Source: Gallionellales bacterium 39-52-133
Lineage (GTDB): Bacteria > Pseudomonadota > Gammaproteobacteria > Burkholderiales > Gallionellaceae
Length of the DNA: 64,000 nucleotides
Reading direction: 5' to 3'
NCBI GenBank assembly: GCA_002278935.1
Contig: NCJL01000008.1
Coordinates: forward strand, 248,001-312,000
Position numbers and translations under genes: made by a program. This document shows positions 18,439-27,299 of this stretch, piece after piece; positions within the stretch are counted from its first letter, which is position 1; each line of letters begins with the position of its first letter. Below the pieces are notes generated by a model that searched no databases, was not told the DNA's origin, and saw only the letters and a list, made by a program, of their open reading frames with translations.

Positions 18439-18870
18439 ATGAGATGGACTATTGCACTACTACTTTGCAGCTTTTATTTCCCGAAAATTGTCTGGGGAGA
18501 GGAGATTACGCTGAGCATTGGCACTCATCAAATACGTGCAACTATCGCCAATACACCGGCAAGTCGTGAACGGGGACTGATGAAAAAAAACCTGCTTTGT
18601 GAAAATTGCGGGATGCTTTTCATATTTCCACGTCCCGGCAAATATTCTTTCTGGATGAAAGACACACCGCTACCGCTTTCCATCGCCTTTATCGCCGCAG
18701 ATGGCACCATACTGAACATTGCTGAAATGCAGACCAACACCCTGCAATCCCACTATGCGTGGGGCGATATTCTATATGCACTGGAAATGAACAAAGGCTG
18801 GTTTACTGACCACGACATCAAGGTTGCAGATCATGTAAAAGGATTAGCCAAGGCAGCGAAAGGACGATAG
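18439..18870 (+). CDS. Secreted DUF192 family protein
   Basis: A 143-residue protein with a signal peptide (MRWTIALLLCSFYFPKIVWG) and a single DUF192 domain. It shows ASRERGLMKK, GMLFIFPRPGKYSFWMKDTPLPLSIAFI and LEMNKGWFTDHDIKVAD. The family is widespread, of unknown function, and usually periplasmic. Two cysteines in LCENCGM could form a disulfide or bind metal. It converges on the DUF4868 gene, with 29 bases between stops and no clear hairpin. Confidence 0.88.
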   Translation: MRWTIALLLCSFYFPKIVWGEEITLSIGTHQIRATIANTPASRERGLMKKNLLCENCGMLFIFPRPGKYSFWMKDTPLPLSIAFIAADGTILNIAEMQTNTLQSHYAWGDILYALEMNKGWFTDHDIKVADHVKGLAKAAKGR

Positions 18871-18899
18871 AGCTTTAAAAAATACGCAAATAAACAATG

Positions 18900-19799
18900 C
18901 TAATACCTGTCCATCACCCGCCTTGATTTTGCCATATACTTCATTGTGCTTTGGGGCGACTGGAAATAATCCTCGTCGAGGAAACGCAGTATTTGTTTTA
19001 CTTCCTGCCTGTCAGCAGGAATGACGATTTTTTCCTGCCCCGCAACACCCGAGAGTTGCAAATGCAGATCGCAGAATTTTGCCGTGGCCGCAATTTTGCT
19101 GGCAGCACAATGGTCCAGAATACCAGACTGCTGGATCAATACCACCTTGCGCCTTACCCAGGAGTCGGCTACATCCATAAAAACCTGCGCATCGGCAAAC
19201 TGTAGCGCTTGATTCTGTATAAACACCTTTAAATCCTGATCGCTTGCCTCTTTACAGTAGGCGCTCATATCAAACATCTGGCGCAAATAATGATAACTGG
19301 CAAATTTCAGATTATCGTCTTCAATAATCGCGGTTAACTTGTTATCCAGGGTCAGGCCGCCACCATCAAACCGCGCAAAGGAATTTTCGGAGTAAACCAG
19401 GGAAAAACCGCTCGCGTTGATGATGCGTCGCCTGTCAAATCCCTGCAACAAAACTCGTATCACCCCGTTTTTAATATAACCGCTAAAAACAGCTTTGATC
19501 GACTCGAGAGCACCGCTCTTCAAAGAAAACTCCTGACAAGTCTGCGGTCTCAATATTGCCGACTTAATGCCATCCACATCATCAAAATTATTGATATACA
19601 AAATTTCACTCTCTTCAGGACGATACATCCCGTCGAATTTGATCTCCTCTTCGATCCCCTGCATGAACTCGTGTTCCTGTGCGCGAAACAATTCGGAAAT
19701 ACCCGCCTGAACATCGGGAGTGAGGGGCATACGTAAAACACGCATACCGGGTATATTGGTTAATGCAAAAAGGTTTAGTGTCTGCGTTAATTGATTCAT
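18900..19799 (-). CDS. DUF4868 (KwaB-like) protein, orphan
   Basis: A 299-residue soluble protein. I assign it with moderate confidence to DUF4868, the family of KwaB from the Kiwa anti-phage system. The evidence is the layout LDNKLTAIIEDDNLKFASYH, then the LRQMFDM segment, WVRRKVVLIQQSGIL, and the C-terminal FLDEDYFQSPQSTMKYMAKSRR. No KwaA-like membrane partner is next to it; its neighbours are a DUF192 protein and a PhnD-like binding protein. TTGGAGG precedes ATG 19799. No signal peptide is seen. A defence role is inference. Confidence 0.55.
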   Translation of the reverse strand: MNQLTQTLNLFALTNIPGMRVLRMPLTPDVQAGISELFRAQEHEFMQGIEEEIKFDGMYRPEESEILYINNFDDVDGIKSAILRPQTCQEFSLKSGALESIKAVFSGYIKNGVIRVLLQGFDRRRIINASGFSLVYSENSFARFDGGGLTLDNKLTAIIEDDNLKFASYHYLRQMFDMSAYCKEASDQDLKVFIQNQALQFADAQVFMDVADSWVRRKVVLIQQSGILDHCAASKIAATAKFCDLHLQLSGVAGQEKIVIPADRQEVKQILRFLDEDYFQSPQSTMKYMAKSRRVMDRY

Positions 19800-20145
19800 T
19801 AGACCTCCAAGGTCATCTTTCCAGTTAATTTAACGGCTATATTTATATTGTAGCGCTGTTCAATTCTCAGCACATTGAATTTGCACACAAGAATTCCTGC
19901 CAGATTCACGACTGTGCTTTACATTACTCCTGCTACCACCAAAGTATTTCCCGGCAAACATTGCCTCGATCCCGAACGGGCGTATAAATTTACAAACAGC
20001 ATAAAAAAAATCATGTTTGAATATAGCACCGATTAGGTGGAACAGGAATAGAACAAACCTAAAAATCCAATATAAACAAAATATTGACAGCAACAATGGA
20101 TACGATTAGGATTCTGTAACAATCACTCAATATGAGAACATTTCC
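19800..20145. other. AT-rich intergenic region between the DUF4868 and PhnD-like genes
   Basis: A 346-base gap between divergent genes. It holds the promoter at 20084-20112 for the PhnD-like gene and the ribosome site of the DUF4868 gene at its left end. I saw no gene, no hairpin with a T-run, and no convincing Pho box. The right half is markedly AT-rich. Confidence 0.6.
20084..20112 (+). promoter_or_regulatory. Sigma-70 promoter of the PhnD-like gene
   Basis: A perfect TTGACA (20084-20089), a 17-base spacer and TAGGAT (20107-20112) lie 33 bases upstream of the ATG. Confidence 0.6.
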
Positions 20146-21006
20146 ATGCCGAATGCCTCTTTCCACCGCACAACTCTTATCAGATTTTTCACAATTCTTG
20201 GCCTTTGCTTCGCCGCAACGATTAATGCCGCAGAAAGTAGCACTGGGAAAGAATTGCAACTGGGTTCTGTTGCGATGGATATTCCTGCAGAAATGGTCAA
20301 GCGACTAACGCCGCTGACAAAATACCTGAGCAGTAAAATAGGCCAGAATGTAAGTTTCCACGCATCACCCAATCTTGGATCCGCTGTGGAGGATTTGGGC
20401 AAAAACACGACTCAAATCGCCTATCTGACCCCTGCCGCCTACCTCGAAGCGAGGGAAAAATATGCCGCAATCCCGCTTGTTAATCCGCTGAGCAAAGGCA
20501 AAGGATCTTTTACCCTGATGATTGCGGTACAGAAGGACAGCCCGGTCAAATCAATACAGGATTTGACCGGCAAAAAATTCGCCTTTGGCGATAAAAAAGC
20601 CATACTCCAGCCTGCTGTTGTCGAAAATTCCGGCATCAAACTGGAAGAATTCGCATCTTATGACTATCTGAATCATTACGACAACATTGCCAAGGCCGTT
20701 ATCAATGGCGACTTTGATGCCGGCATTGTTAAGGATACCGTTGCTGAAAAATTTGCAACGCAGGGTCTGCGGGTTATTTACACCTCTCCTCCTTTGCCTT
20801 CTTACATTTTTGCCGTCAATAAAAATCTTCCGCCTGCAACAATAGCCAGACTTAAAAATGCCATGCTGGCACTCAAGGGCGACACAGAAGAACACAGGGA
20901 GATATTGACGTCGCTTGAAAAAGGCTACGATGGCTTCGAAACTGCAAGTGACAATGATTTTGACGCAATACGCAAACTGCTTGGGCATGGCAAGGCCGCA
21001 AAATAA
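20146..21006 (+). CDS. PhnD-like phosphate/phosphite/phosphonate-type binding protein
   Basis: A 286-residue periplasmic binding protein of the PhnD-like family (PF12974 type) with an N-terminal signal peptide (cleavage near INAA, residue 29). It shows LTPLTKYLSSKIGQNVSFHAS, IAYLTPAAYLEAREKY, SIQDLTGKKFAFGDK and YDNIAKAVINGDFDAGIVKD, as in PhnD/PtxB. No phnC/phnE transporter genes are near, so the partner and ligand are unknown. Such solo proteins can also be sensory or bind other oxyanions. A strong promoter precedes it, and it converges on queG. Confidence 0.8.
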   Translation: MPNASFHRTTLIRFFTILGLCFAATINAAESSTGKELQLGSVAMDIPAEMVKRLTPLTKYLSSKIGQNVSFHASPNLGSAVEDLGKNTTQIAYLTPAAYLEAREKYAAIPLVNPLSKGKGSFTLMIAVQKDSPVKSIQDLTGKKFAFGDKKAILQPAVVENSGIKLEEFASYDYLNHYDNIAKAVINGDFDAGIVKDTVAEKFATQGLRVIYTSPPLPSYIFAVNKNLPPATIARLKNAMLALKGDTEEHREILTSLEKGYDGFETASDNDFDAIRKLLGHGKAAK

Positions 21007-21012
21007 ATACAG

Positions 21013-22107
21013 TTAAGCAGCATGCTCATGCTGCTTAATCGCCCATTCGGCATGCTCACGTACCAAAGCTGACTGGTGAAGCAAGCGGGTACGCAAGACG
21101 TTCAATACCTCATCGCTAGCGGGAGCATTGCCCAGCGCAACCGCAATATTGCGCAACCACTGCTCATGACCGATACGATAGACCGCGCTTCCTGAAAAAT
21201 TTCTCTGGAAGGTTGCTTCATCCCATGCGAACAATTCGGCAAGCGAAATATTATCCAGCCCGAGTCTTGCCGCAAAATCGGGCTCCAGTGATGTTTGAGC
21301 AAAGCGATTCCATGGGCACGCCAGCTGACAGTCATCGCAACCATAAATGCGGTTTCCCATCATCTTTCTGAACTCCAGCGGGATACTGCCTTTCAGTTCA
21401 ATCGTAAGGTACGAAATACAGCGCCGCGCATCCACCTGATACGGCGCAACAATGGCCTGCGTGGGGCAAATATCAAGACATGCCGTGCAGCTGCCACAAT
21501 GATTTTTGGGGGACGCATTCTCTGCATTTTTCGCATCAATATCCAGTGGCAGGTCGGTAAATATTTCACCCAGAAAAAAATATGAGCCGTGCTCTCGCGT
21601 CAGCAGCAGCGTATGCTTGCCACGCCAGCCAAGCTGCGCTTTCTCAGCCAGCGCCACCTCCAGCACAGGCGCACTGTCGGTAAACACGCGGCATGCACTG
21701 CCGTCAGCCACAGTGCGAATTTTTTGCGCAAGTTGCTCCAGTCGTTTGCGCAACACCTTGTGATAATCGCGCCCCAGCGCATAGCGCGAAATATATGCAC
21801 GCTCGCCGTCCTTTATCACCTCCCATGCATCACTTGTGCCTGGCGGATAATAATTCATGCGCACCGATATCACACGTAGCGTACCCGGTATCAGCTCCGC
21901 CGGACGGCTGCGCTTGCTGCCGTGTTTTGCCATATAATCCATCGTGCCGTGATAGCCATGTGCCAGCCATTGCTGCATGCGCACTTCGGCCACATCCAGG
22001 CTGGTGTCGCTGATGCCCACGGCCTGAAAGCCGAGCTCGGCTCCCCATTGTTTGATGCGAGTGGAGAGTGTCTCGAAATTGATTTCTTGAGGAAGCACGT
22101 TTTGCAT
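21013..22107 (-). CDS. queG: Epoxyqueuosine reductase QueG
   Basis: QueG reduces epoxyqueuosine to queuosine in tRNA, using cobalamin and two [4Fe-4S] clusters. The 364-residue protein carries ligands Cys204, 207, 210, 214 (CGSCTACLDICP) and Cys230, 257, 260, 264 (GCDDCQLACPWN). A C-terminal HEAT-like region follows. ATG 22107 (or 22116) was chosen by homology; the frame stays open upstream into tsaE antisense. The last codons (KQHEHAA and stop) form a perfect 11-bp inverted repeat at 21013-21038 that may help end transcription. It is divergent from tsaE. Confidence 0.95.
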   Translation of the reverse strand: MQNVLPQEINFETLSTRIKQWGAELGFQAVGISDTSLDVAEVRMQQWLAHGYHGTMDYMAKHGSKRSRPAELIPGTLRVISVRMNYYPPGTSDAWEVIKDGERAYISRYALGRDYHKVLRKRLEQLAQKIRTVADGSACRVFTDSAPVLEVALAEKAQLGWRGKHTLLLTREHGSYFFLGEIFTDLPLDIDAKNAENASPKNHCGSCTACLDICPTQAIVAPYQVDARRCISYLTIELKGSIPLEFRKMMGNRIYGCDDCQLACPWNRFAQTSLEPDFAARLGLDNISLAELFAWDEATFQRNFSGSAVYRIGHEQWLRNIAVALGNAPASDEVLNVLRTRLLHQSALVREHAEWAIKQHEHAA

Positions 22108-22152
22108 AAACCACATGATAGCCGAAGTGATGCAAGCAGGCATTCCGCCACC

Positions 22153-22608
22153 ATGCGTGAGCTCACAATAAACCTGCCAGATGAGGCAGCAACTGCCACG
22201 TTTGCCGCACGTTTTGCTACGACAATACAACCGGGCATGGTCATCTATCTGCGCGGAGATCTGGGTGCGGGCAAAACCACATTGGTGCGTGCATTGCTGA
22301 ACGCACTCGGTTATCAGGGGCGCGTAAAAAGCCCAACCTACACCTTGCTGGAACAATATGAAGTGGCGGGGCTACAACTGCGCCACTTCGACCTGTACCG
22401 TTTTCGCGATGCCAGCGAATGGGAGGCGGCTGGATTTGGAGATGAATTTGACGGCAGTAATATTTGCCTGATGGAGTGGCCGGATAAAGCCGCCGGTTTA
22501 ATACCCCCGGCCGATATTGAAATATTCTTCGAAATTCTGCCGGAAGGGCGTAATATAAGCCTACATGCACGCACGGACACGGGTAGGGAATGCTTAAAAA
22601 GCTTGTAA
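22153..22608 (+). CDS. tsaE: tRNA t6A biosynthesis ATPase TsaE
   Basis: TsaE is the ATPase partner of TsaB/TsaD in making threonylcarbamoyladenosine at position 37 of ANN-decoding tRNAs. The 151-residue protein has Walker A GDLGAGKTT (Lys41), SPTYTLLEQY and LMEWPDKA, all typical. ATG 22153 was chosen by homology. It overlaps the amiC start by 19 bases, matching the tsaE-amiB order of E. coli; mutL is absent here. Confidence 0.94.
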   Translation: MRELTINLPDEAATATFAARFATTIQPGMVIYLRGDLGAGKTTLVRALLNALGYQGRVKSPTYTLLEQYEVAGLQLRHFDLYRFRDASEWEAAGFGDEFDGSNICLMEWPDKAAGLIPPADIEIFFEILPEGRNISLHARTDTGRECLKSL

Positions 22609-23924
22609 AAACAATCACGATATTTTCAATATTATGGCTTGGGCAGGCGCAGGCTTCCGTTGCTATCAGCGCTGTACGCATCTGGCCCGCGCAGGATTAC
22701 ACCCGCATTACCATCGAATCCAGCAAGGCAATACGCTATAAGCAGTTCACCATTAAAAACCCCGAACGGCTTGTGATCGATCTCGATCAGGTAGATATCA
22801 ATGACATATTGAATTCCATAAGCACAAAAATCGCCAGTGACGATCCCTATATCAAAAGTTTGCGTGTCGGCCGCTTCAAGCCTGGAGTTGTGCGCCTGGT
22901 GCTTGATTTAAAAACTGACATCAAGCCGCAGTTATTTAACCTCAAACCGGTTGCGGAATACGGCCACCGACTAGTCATCGATATTTTTCCTGCACAACCT
23001 GTCGATCCGATTATTGCGCTACTGCAATCAGCCGGGGTCACCATCCATACACCCGAACCTGTCACGGCAAACATGCCTGATCTTGCTGCCAGCGCTGCAC
23101 CCGATAAAAATATACCTGAAAATACCGGCCCTACAACTGCAAATACAACGCCCTCAACCCCACCGGAGAATATCCAGCAGCCCTATGGCCCGCCGGACAA
23201 AGGCAAGCGTATCCTGATTGTTGCTATCGATGCAGGACACGGCGGTGAAGATCCTGGCGCGCGTGGCCGCAGGGGTAGCCATGAAAAACATATCACACTG
23301 TCCATTGCGCGAAAACTGAAAGCACAAATCGATGACACGCCCGGCATGCGCGGCGTATTAATCCGCGAAGGTGATTACTTTCTGCCGCTGGATGTGCGCG
23401 TGAACAAGGCACGCAACGCACGGGCTGATTTATTTGTTTCTATCCATGCCGACGCCTTCGTCAAACCGCATGCGCGTGGTTCTTCTGTTTTTGCGTTGTC
23501 AGAAAGTGGCGCCACCAGCACCACCGCACGCTGGCTGGCCAAAAAAGAAAATGAAGCAGACCTTATCGGTGGCGTTAACATTGCCGCCAAAGATCCCTAC
23601 CTGGCGCGCACCCTGCTGGATCTCTCGCAGACCGCCACCATCAGCGACAGCATGAAACTTGCCAAACACGTGCTGGGAGAAATTGGCGACATCAACACCT
23701 TGCACCGCGGCAAGGTCGAACAGGCCGGCTTTGCCGTACTGAAATCCCCCGACATACCTTCAATACTGGTCGAGACAGCTTTTATCAGCAACCCTGCCGA
23801 AGAAGCCAAACTGAACGACAGCAGTTATCAGGAAAAAATGGCATTTGCCATCCTCAGTGGCATCAAGCGCTATTTCTCGAGCAATCCGGCTTTATCTAAA
23901 CAGAAATTTGCGCAAAACGACTGA
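22590..23924 (+). CDS. amiC: N-acetylmuramoyl-L-alanine amidase AmiC/AmiB-like
   Basis: A periplasmic amidase that splits septal peptidoglycan during daughter-cell separation. The 444-residue protein has a signal peptide, an AMIN domain (about 25-135) for septal targeting and a Pro/Thr-rich linker (about 155-203). The Amidase_3 domain follows, with zinc ligands His217, Glu232 and His285 and catalytic Glu394 in ILVETAFISN. GGTAGGG precedes ATG 22590. It is translationally linked to tsaE. Such enzymes are usually held inactive until EnvC or NlpD binds; those partners are not in the window. Confidence 0.93.
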   Translation: MLKKLVKTITIFSILWLGQAQASVAISAVRIWPAQDYTRITIESSKAIRYKQFTIKNPERLVIDLDQVDINDILNSISTKIASDDPYIKSLRVGRFKPGVVRLVLDLKTDIKPQLFNLKPVAEYGHRLVIDIFPAQPVDPIIALLQSAGVTIHTPEPVTANMPDLAASAAPDKNIPENTGPTTANTTPSTPPENIQQPYGPPDKGKRILIVAIDAGHGGEDPGARGRRGSHEKHITLSIARKLKAQIDDTPGMRGVLIREGDYFLPLDVRVNKARNARADLFVSIHADAFVKPHARGSSVFALSESGATSTTARWLAKKENEADLIGGVNIAAKDPYLARTLLDLSQTATISDSMKLAKHVLGEIGDINTLHRGKVEQAGFAVLKSPDIPSILVETAFISNPAEEAKLNDSSYQEKMAFAILSGIKRYFSSNPALSKQKFAQND

Positions 23925-23947
23925 CTACACCTGATAATGACTAACAA

Positions 23948-23964
23948 GAATTCAGCCTGAATTC
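23948..23964. repeat. Perfect 17-base palindrome after amiC
   Basis: GAATTCAG, a central C, then CTGAATTC, starting 24 bases after the amiC stop. There is no T-run, so it is not a usual terminator. It could be an operator or chance. Confidence 0.5.
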
Positions 23965-24207
23965 GCAGCTACTGCCGCAATCGTCCAAATTCAATCCATT
24001 TTTCAAGAGCACTCAATACAATATTAATAGTGCTGAAAATAGCCTGATACAGATACAAAACAGAAGAAGCTCCCATTGCCTTAATTTCTTCAACAACACA
24101 CATCCAGAACTGCAAGCAATAACCATATAATGTTATGTTAAAATGGGAAAAATTTTGCTACCTGCAAGATTTGATTCTTAAACAATTAAATTCAGGAAGA
24201 TAAAAAA

Positions 24208-25314
24208 ATGAAACTAATAAATATTGGCCTTTCGGCTACAGCGGGAATCGTGCTGCTTGGGGTGCACAGCCTTACAAATGCCGCATCAATAGATGAAAAA
24301 GTATCAGTACACGGATATGGTGACACCGGTGTAATTCGCGCAGTCGAAAACAACTACACCGGCAGATTCAGCGGCACCAAATGGGATTACAACTACCTAT
24401 CTCTTAATATTACAGGCCAGATTGATGAAAAAACCAAGGTAGTTGCACAGCTGCGCTCGGGTTCAGAGGTTACCAGCGATATGGGTGCCTACGTTAACTA
24501 TAATGCAACAGACAATCTCACTGTGCGTGCAGGGCAGATGAAAGCGCCCGTCGGAATTTTCAACGAGATCCGGGACATCAAATTCCTGCAGCTGTCCGCG
24601 CTGTCTCCCCTGATGTATCAGGATGCAGCCGGTACACTGCCAGAATCTTTCAAGGGTGGTGAAGTAATTTATCACCTGGACATGCGCAAGCATCGCCTGA
24701 CCTTTGATATTTATGGCGGCGAACCCAAAGGCGCTTACACTTACGTGATGATTCAACCCAATAACTGGTTCATGGTGCAGAATATTTACGGCGGCAGACT
24801 AACCTACAAGACACCGATAGGACTGAAATTCTCACTGTCCGGATTCCAGAATGACCTGCTCACCGCAACTGGCGCAACACAACCTTTAACAACCGTTGTT
24901 CAGGGCCAAGGTACCAGAAGGCTGTCATCCGCTTCTGTTGACTATCGCAGCACCAGCCTTGATATCAAGCTGGAGTATGCGATCGCGTCACAATTTGTAG
25001 GAACACCGCTTGAGCAGAACGGCACATCATATTATGCCCAGGCAGGTTACACCTTCGCTGAAAAATTTACGCCATACGCACGCTACGACTACGTTTTGTA
25101 TAACAACGACCTGCCTGAAGATCCGCGGTATTACCAGAAGGGTAGAGTGCTCGGCCTGACATACAAACTGAACCACAGCGTTTCCATGCGTATGGAAAAA
25201 CACTGGAATACCGGCTACGCCATTCCTTCTTACGCCCAAGGCTCGAACTTCAGCACAGCCAATGCCAAAGTAGACTGGGATATCTTTGCAGTTGGCGTCA
25301 ACTTTATCTTCTAA
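24208..25314 (+). CDS. Outer-membrane porin-like beta-barrel protein
   Basis: A 368-residue porin-like protein with signal peptide (MKLINIGLSATAGIVLLGVHSLTNA). A long run of alternating amphipathic strands follows, ending in a C-terminal Phe (VGVNFIF), the usual outer-membrane sorting signal. Segments such as VRAGQMKAPVGIFNEIRDI resemble phosphate- and anion-selective porins of the O/P type. TTCAGGAAGAT precedes ATG 24208. A possible TATAAT at 24126-24131 lacks a good -35. It is followed 79 bases later by the PstS-coiled-coil gene, in the same direction, so the two may work together. The substrate is unknown. Confidence 0.8.
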   Translation: MKLINIGLSATAGIVLLGVHSLTNAASIDEKVSVHGYGDTGVIRAVENNYTGRFSGTKWDYNYLSLNITGQIDEKTKVVAQLRSGSEVTSDMGAYVNYNATDNLTVRAGQMKAPVGIFNEIRDIKFLQLSALSPLMYQDAAGTLPESFKGGEVIYHLDMRKHRLTFDIYGGEPKGAYTYVMIQPNNWFMVQNIYGGRLTYKTPIGLKFSLSGFQNDLLTATGATQPLTTVVQGQGTRRLSSASVDYRSTSLDIKLEYAIASQFVGTPLEQNGTSYYAQAGYTFAEKFTPYARYDYVLYNNDLPEDPRYYQKGRVLGLTYKLNHSVSMRMEKHWNTGYAIPSYAQGSNFSTANAKVDWDIFAVGVNFIF

Positions 25315-25393
25315 CGTTTGGCATCATGCATGTTTGATGTGCATGATGCAGAAGATTTTGGCTTGTTAATCTGTTCACCGAATGGGAGTTAAT

Positions 25394-26875
25394 ATGAAGG
25401 TGCTTTATAAAATAGCTTCTGCCGCAATTTTTTCATTAATCACATCGGTATTTTCACTGCAAGTTTTAGCCGTGGAAATACTGGGTGGTGGTGGAAATCC
25501 TGCTGACAAACTGATTATGGACTGGTCAGCGGCAAAACCGGGCAATCGGGCTAATACAGTCAAGTTTAGCGCCAGCATTAGTTCCAATGATTTAACCATG
25601 CTCAAAAATGGAAAAATCGATTTTGCCATTCTGGATAATCCTTTAAGCGATGCCGAGCTTGGCAAAATGAACTTGCTGCAATTCCCGTTTGCCTTAAACG
25701 GAATTTCAATTGTAGTAAACCTGCAGAACAACATGGCGGGTACACTCAGGCTGGATAGCGCAACCCTGGGCAAAATATTTTCCGGTGAAATTACAAATTG
25801 GGATGATCCGGCAATCACCGCCCTTAACTCCAAGCATGAACTTCCAAACAAGCCCATCATTATTATTCACTCCGGTGAGACTTCGACTGACTATTCCGTT
25901 CTGAATGACTACATTGGAGATGTTAACGAGAAATGGAAAGCTGGAAGCTCGGCTGGTGCAAAGCGGGAATGGCCTGCAAATTCAATCTATACAGACAGAT
26001 TTGCAGCACGCATTTCAAGCATAAAAAGTACGCCTTTTTCCCTGAGCTATCTGCCCATGCAGTATATGCCCCAGCCCTCCATATCGGCTGTGCATATCAA
26101 AAACAGAGAAGGCAACTTTGCCGGATTAAGTGATACCGGCATAGTCGCGGCAACCTCCGCAGTCAATGTTGAAGATGGCCATGCAGCGAGTCTTGCCATC
26201 ATCAACAAAAGTGGCAAGGCCAGCTGGCCCATCTCAAACTTCTCCTTTGTCGTAGTCAACAGGGAACGAGTAAGAGAAGAAAAAATTGTCCAATTCTTGA
26301 ATATCATCAGTTACGGACTGAAATCCGGCTCACTCAAAGCAACCGTACACAATTACGTTGCCCTTCCCGAGCAACTTTCAAAACCCGTTATGGAAAGGAT
26401 CGAGGCACTGACTACCGGTACCGGAGTAGCAGGGAAAGCAGTGCCCGCGAAAGCAGGCCAGGAAAGTGCACAGGAAGCATTAGCCAACAAGCAGAGAAAC
26501 GAAGACGAGTTAAGCCGTCAGCGTACAGATGCACAAACTGCCGCCCAGGATGAAAGAAGCAGAGCTGAAGAACGAAACAGAGCGGCCAAACAGCAGCTTG
26601 CGGAAGAAGCCGCCAGGGCACAGGCAATCAAGGAAGCCAGAGCGGCCAAACAGGCTGCGGATGAAGCCATCAAAGCGGCACAAGCCGCCAAGCTGGAAGC
26701 CGAGAAGCAAGCCGAGAAAAGCCGGCTGATCGCCAAAGCTGAAAAGGAAAAAGCTGACAGGGAACGCGCTGAAAAAGAACGTGCCGAAAAGGAACAAGCT
26801 GAAAAGGAACGTGCTATTCAACTCAGAAACCAGAAAGATGAAGATCCTCTGGAAGCCTATAGAAGATCGATGTAA
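25394..26875 (+). CDS. PstS-like binding domain fused to a TolA-like coiled coil
   Basis: A 493-residue secreted protein. A signal peptide (about 1-25, ending VLA) leads into a PstS-like PBP2 domain to about residue 340 (NGKIDFAILDNPLSDAEL, GKIFSGEITNWDDPAITALN, VHNYVALPEQL). A highly charged Ala/Glu/Lys/Arg helix (about 355-490), like the TolA or IgA-protease linker type, is appended. ATG 25394 follows GGGAGTTAAT; an ATG at 25382 adds four residues. The PstS ligand motif is degenerate: SISSND stands where GxGSSGG is expected. It is homologous to 4487-5530 but with the added coil. It lies downstream of a porin and ends at a strong terminator. Confidence 0.75.
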   Translation: MKVLYKIASAAIFSLITSVFSLQVLAVEILGGGGNPADKLIMDWSAAKPGNRANTVKFSASISSNDLTMLKNGKIDFAILDNPLSDAELGKMNLLQFPFALNGISIVVNLQNNMAGTLRLDSATLGKIFSGEITNWDDPAITALNSKHELPNKPIIIIHSGETSTDYSVLNDYIGDVNEKWKAGSSAGAKREWPANSIYTDRFAARISSIKSTPFSLSYLPMQYMPQPSISAVHIKNREGNFAGLSDTGIVAATSAVNVEDGHAASLAIINKSGKASWPISNFSFVVVNRERVREEKIVQFLNIISYGLKSGSLKATVHNYVALPEQLSKPVMERIEALTTGTGVAGKAVPAKAGQESAQEALANKQRNEDELSRQRTDAQTAAQDERSRAEERNRAAKQQLAEEAARAQAIKEARAAKQAADEAIKAAQAAKLEAEKQAEKSRLIAKAEKEKADRERAEKERAEKEQAEKERAIQLRNQKDEDPLEAYRRSM

Positions 26876-26879
26876 TTTC

Positions 26880-26919
26880 AAACAAAACACCCCGCAGCTT
26901 GCTGCGGGGTGTTTTGTTT
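26880..26919 (+). terminator. Strong terminator after the PstS-coiled-coil gene
   Basis: A 19-bp perfect inverted repeat, with GC core CACCCCGCAGC/GCTGCGGGGTG and A- and T-rich outer arms, forms a long hairpin directly after the stop. Confidence 0.9.
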
Positions 26920-27299
26920 GGCAGATGGCTTTTCGCAGGTCGGGGAAGCAACCCGAGCTGCGAAAGAAACCACGCCGCCAGCGGCGTGGAATTGATCCCA
27001 AAGAAATTGAACTTGCAGCGGGTCTATTCAAAGCGATTGATGCGACCTGATTATGCTTGAAGTCCGTTTGCCTAGAGCCCTTCGGCAAACGCAAAACACG
27101 CTTGTCGAAAGGTGAATGGGCTTCGACAGACTCAGCCTGAACGGAGTTGATACGTCACCGTGCCTTATCAAATAGTAACTGAATGATCTGGGGCAAGAAG
27201 CTTACTACTTGCCCAGGGAGATGCTGGCTTGCCAGCCATCTTCGTTAAGGCCGCCCAGCTATCCGGAAAGCTGTTTTTATCATAAATTGTTGATTATAT
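26920..27299. other. Intergenic region with hairpins and REP-like sequence
   Basis: A 380-base gap. It contains a perfect 9-bp hairpin (26970-26989, CCACGCCGC/GCGGCGTGG), an 8-bp hairpin (27065-27091, CGTTTGCC/GGCAAACG) and a REP-like segment (about 27098-27146). That segment has TGTCGAA facing TTCGACA, then CTCAGCCTGAACGG, a motif of dispersed repeats in many proteobacteria. A 41-codon open frame at 26925-27050 (basic, RKKPRRQRRG) lacks a ribosome site and is not convincing. IHF-type repeat copy 2 lies at the right end. Confidence 0.5.

Noticed and set aside
20100-20140. Possible Pho box before the PhnD-like gene (CTGTAACA)
   Set aside because: Only one CTGTNA half-site is seen, and no second repeat lies at the 11-base spacing.
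22108-22356. Upstream extension of queG
   Set aside because: It is the antisense of tsaE, and the QueG family begins near MQNVLPQEINFETLS.
26925-27050. 41-codon ORF (MAFRRSGKQPELRKKPRR start)
   Set aside because: No ribosome site, overlaps hairpin sequence, no known family; left as a note only.
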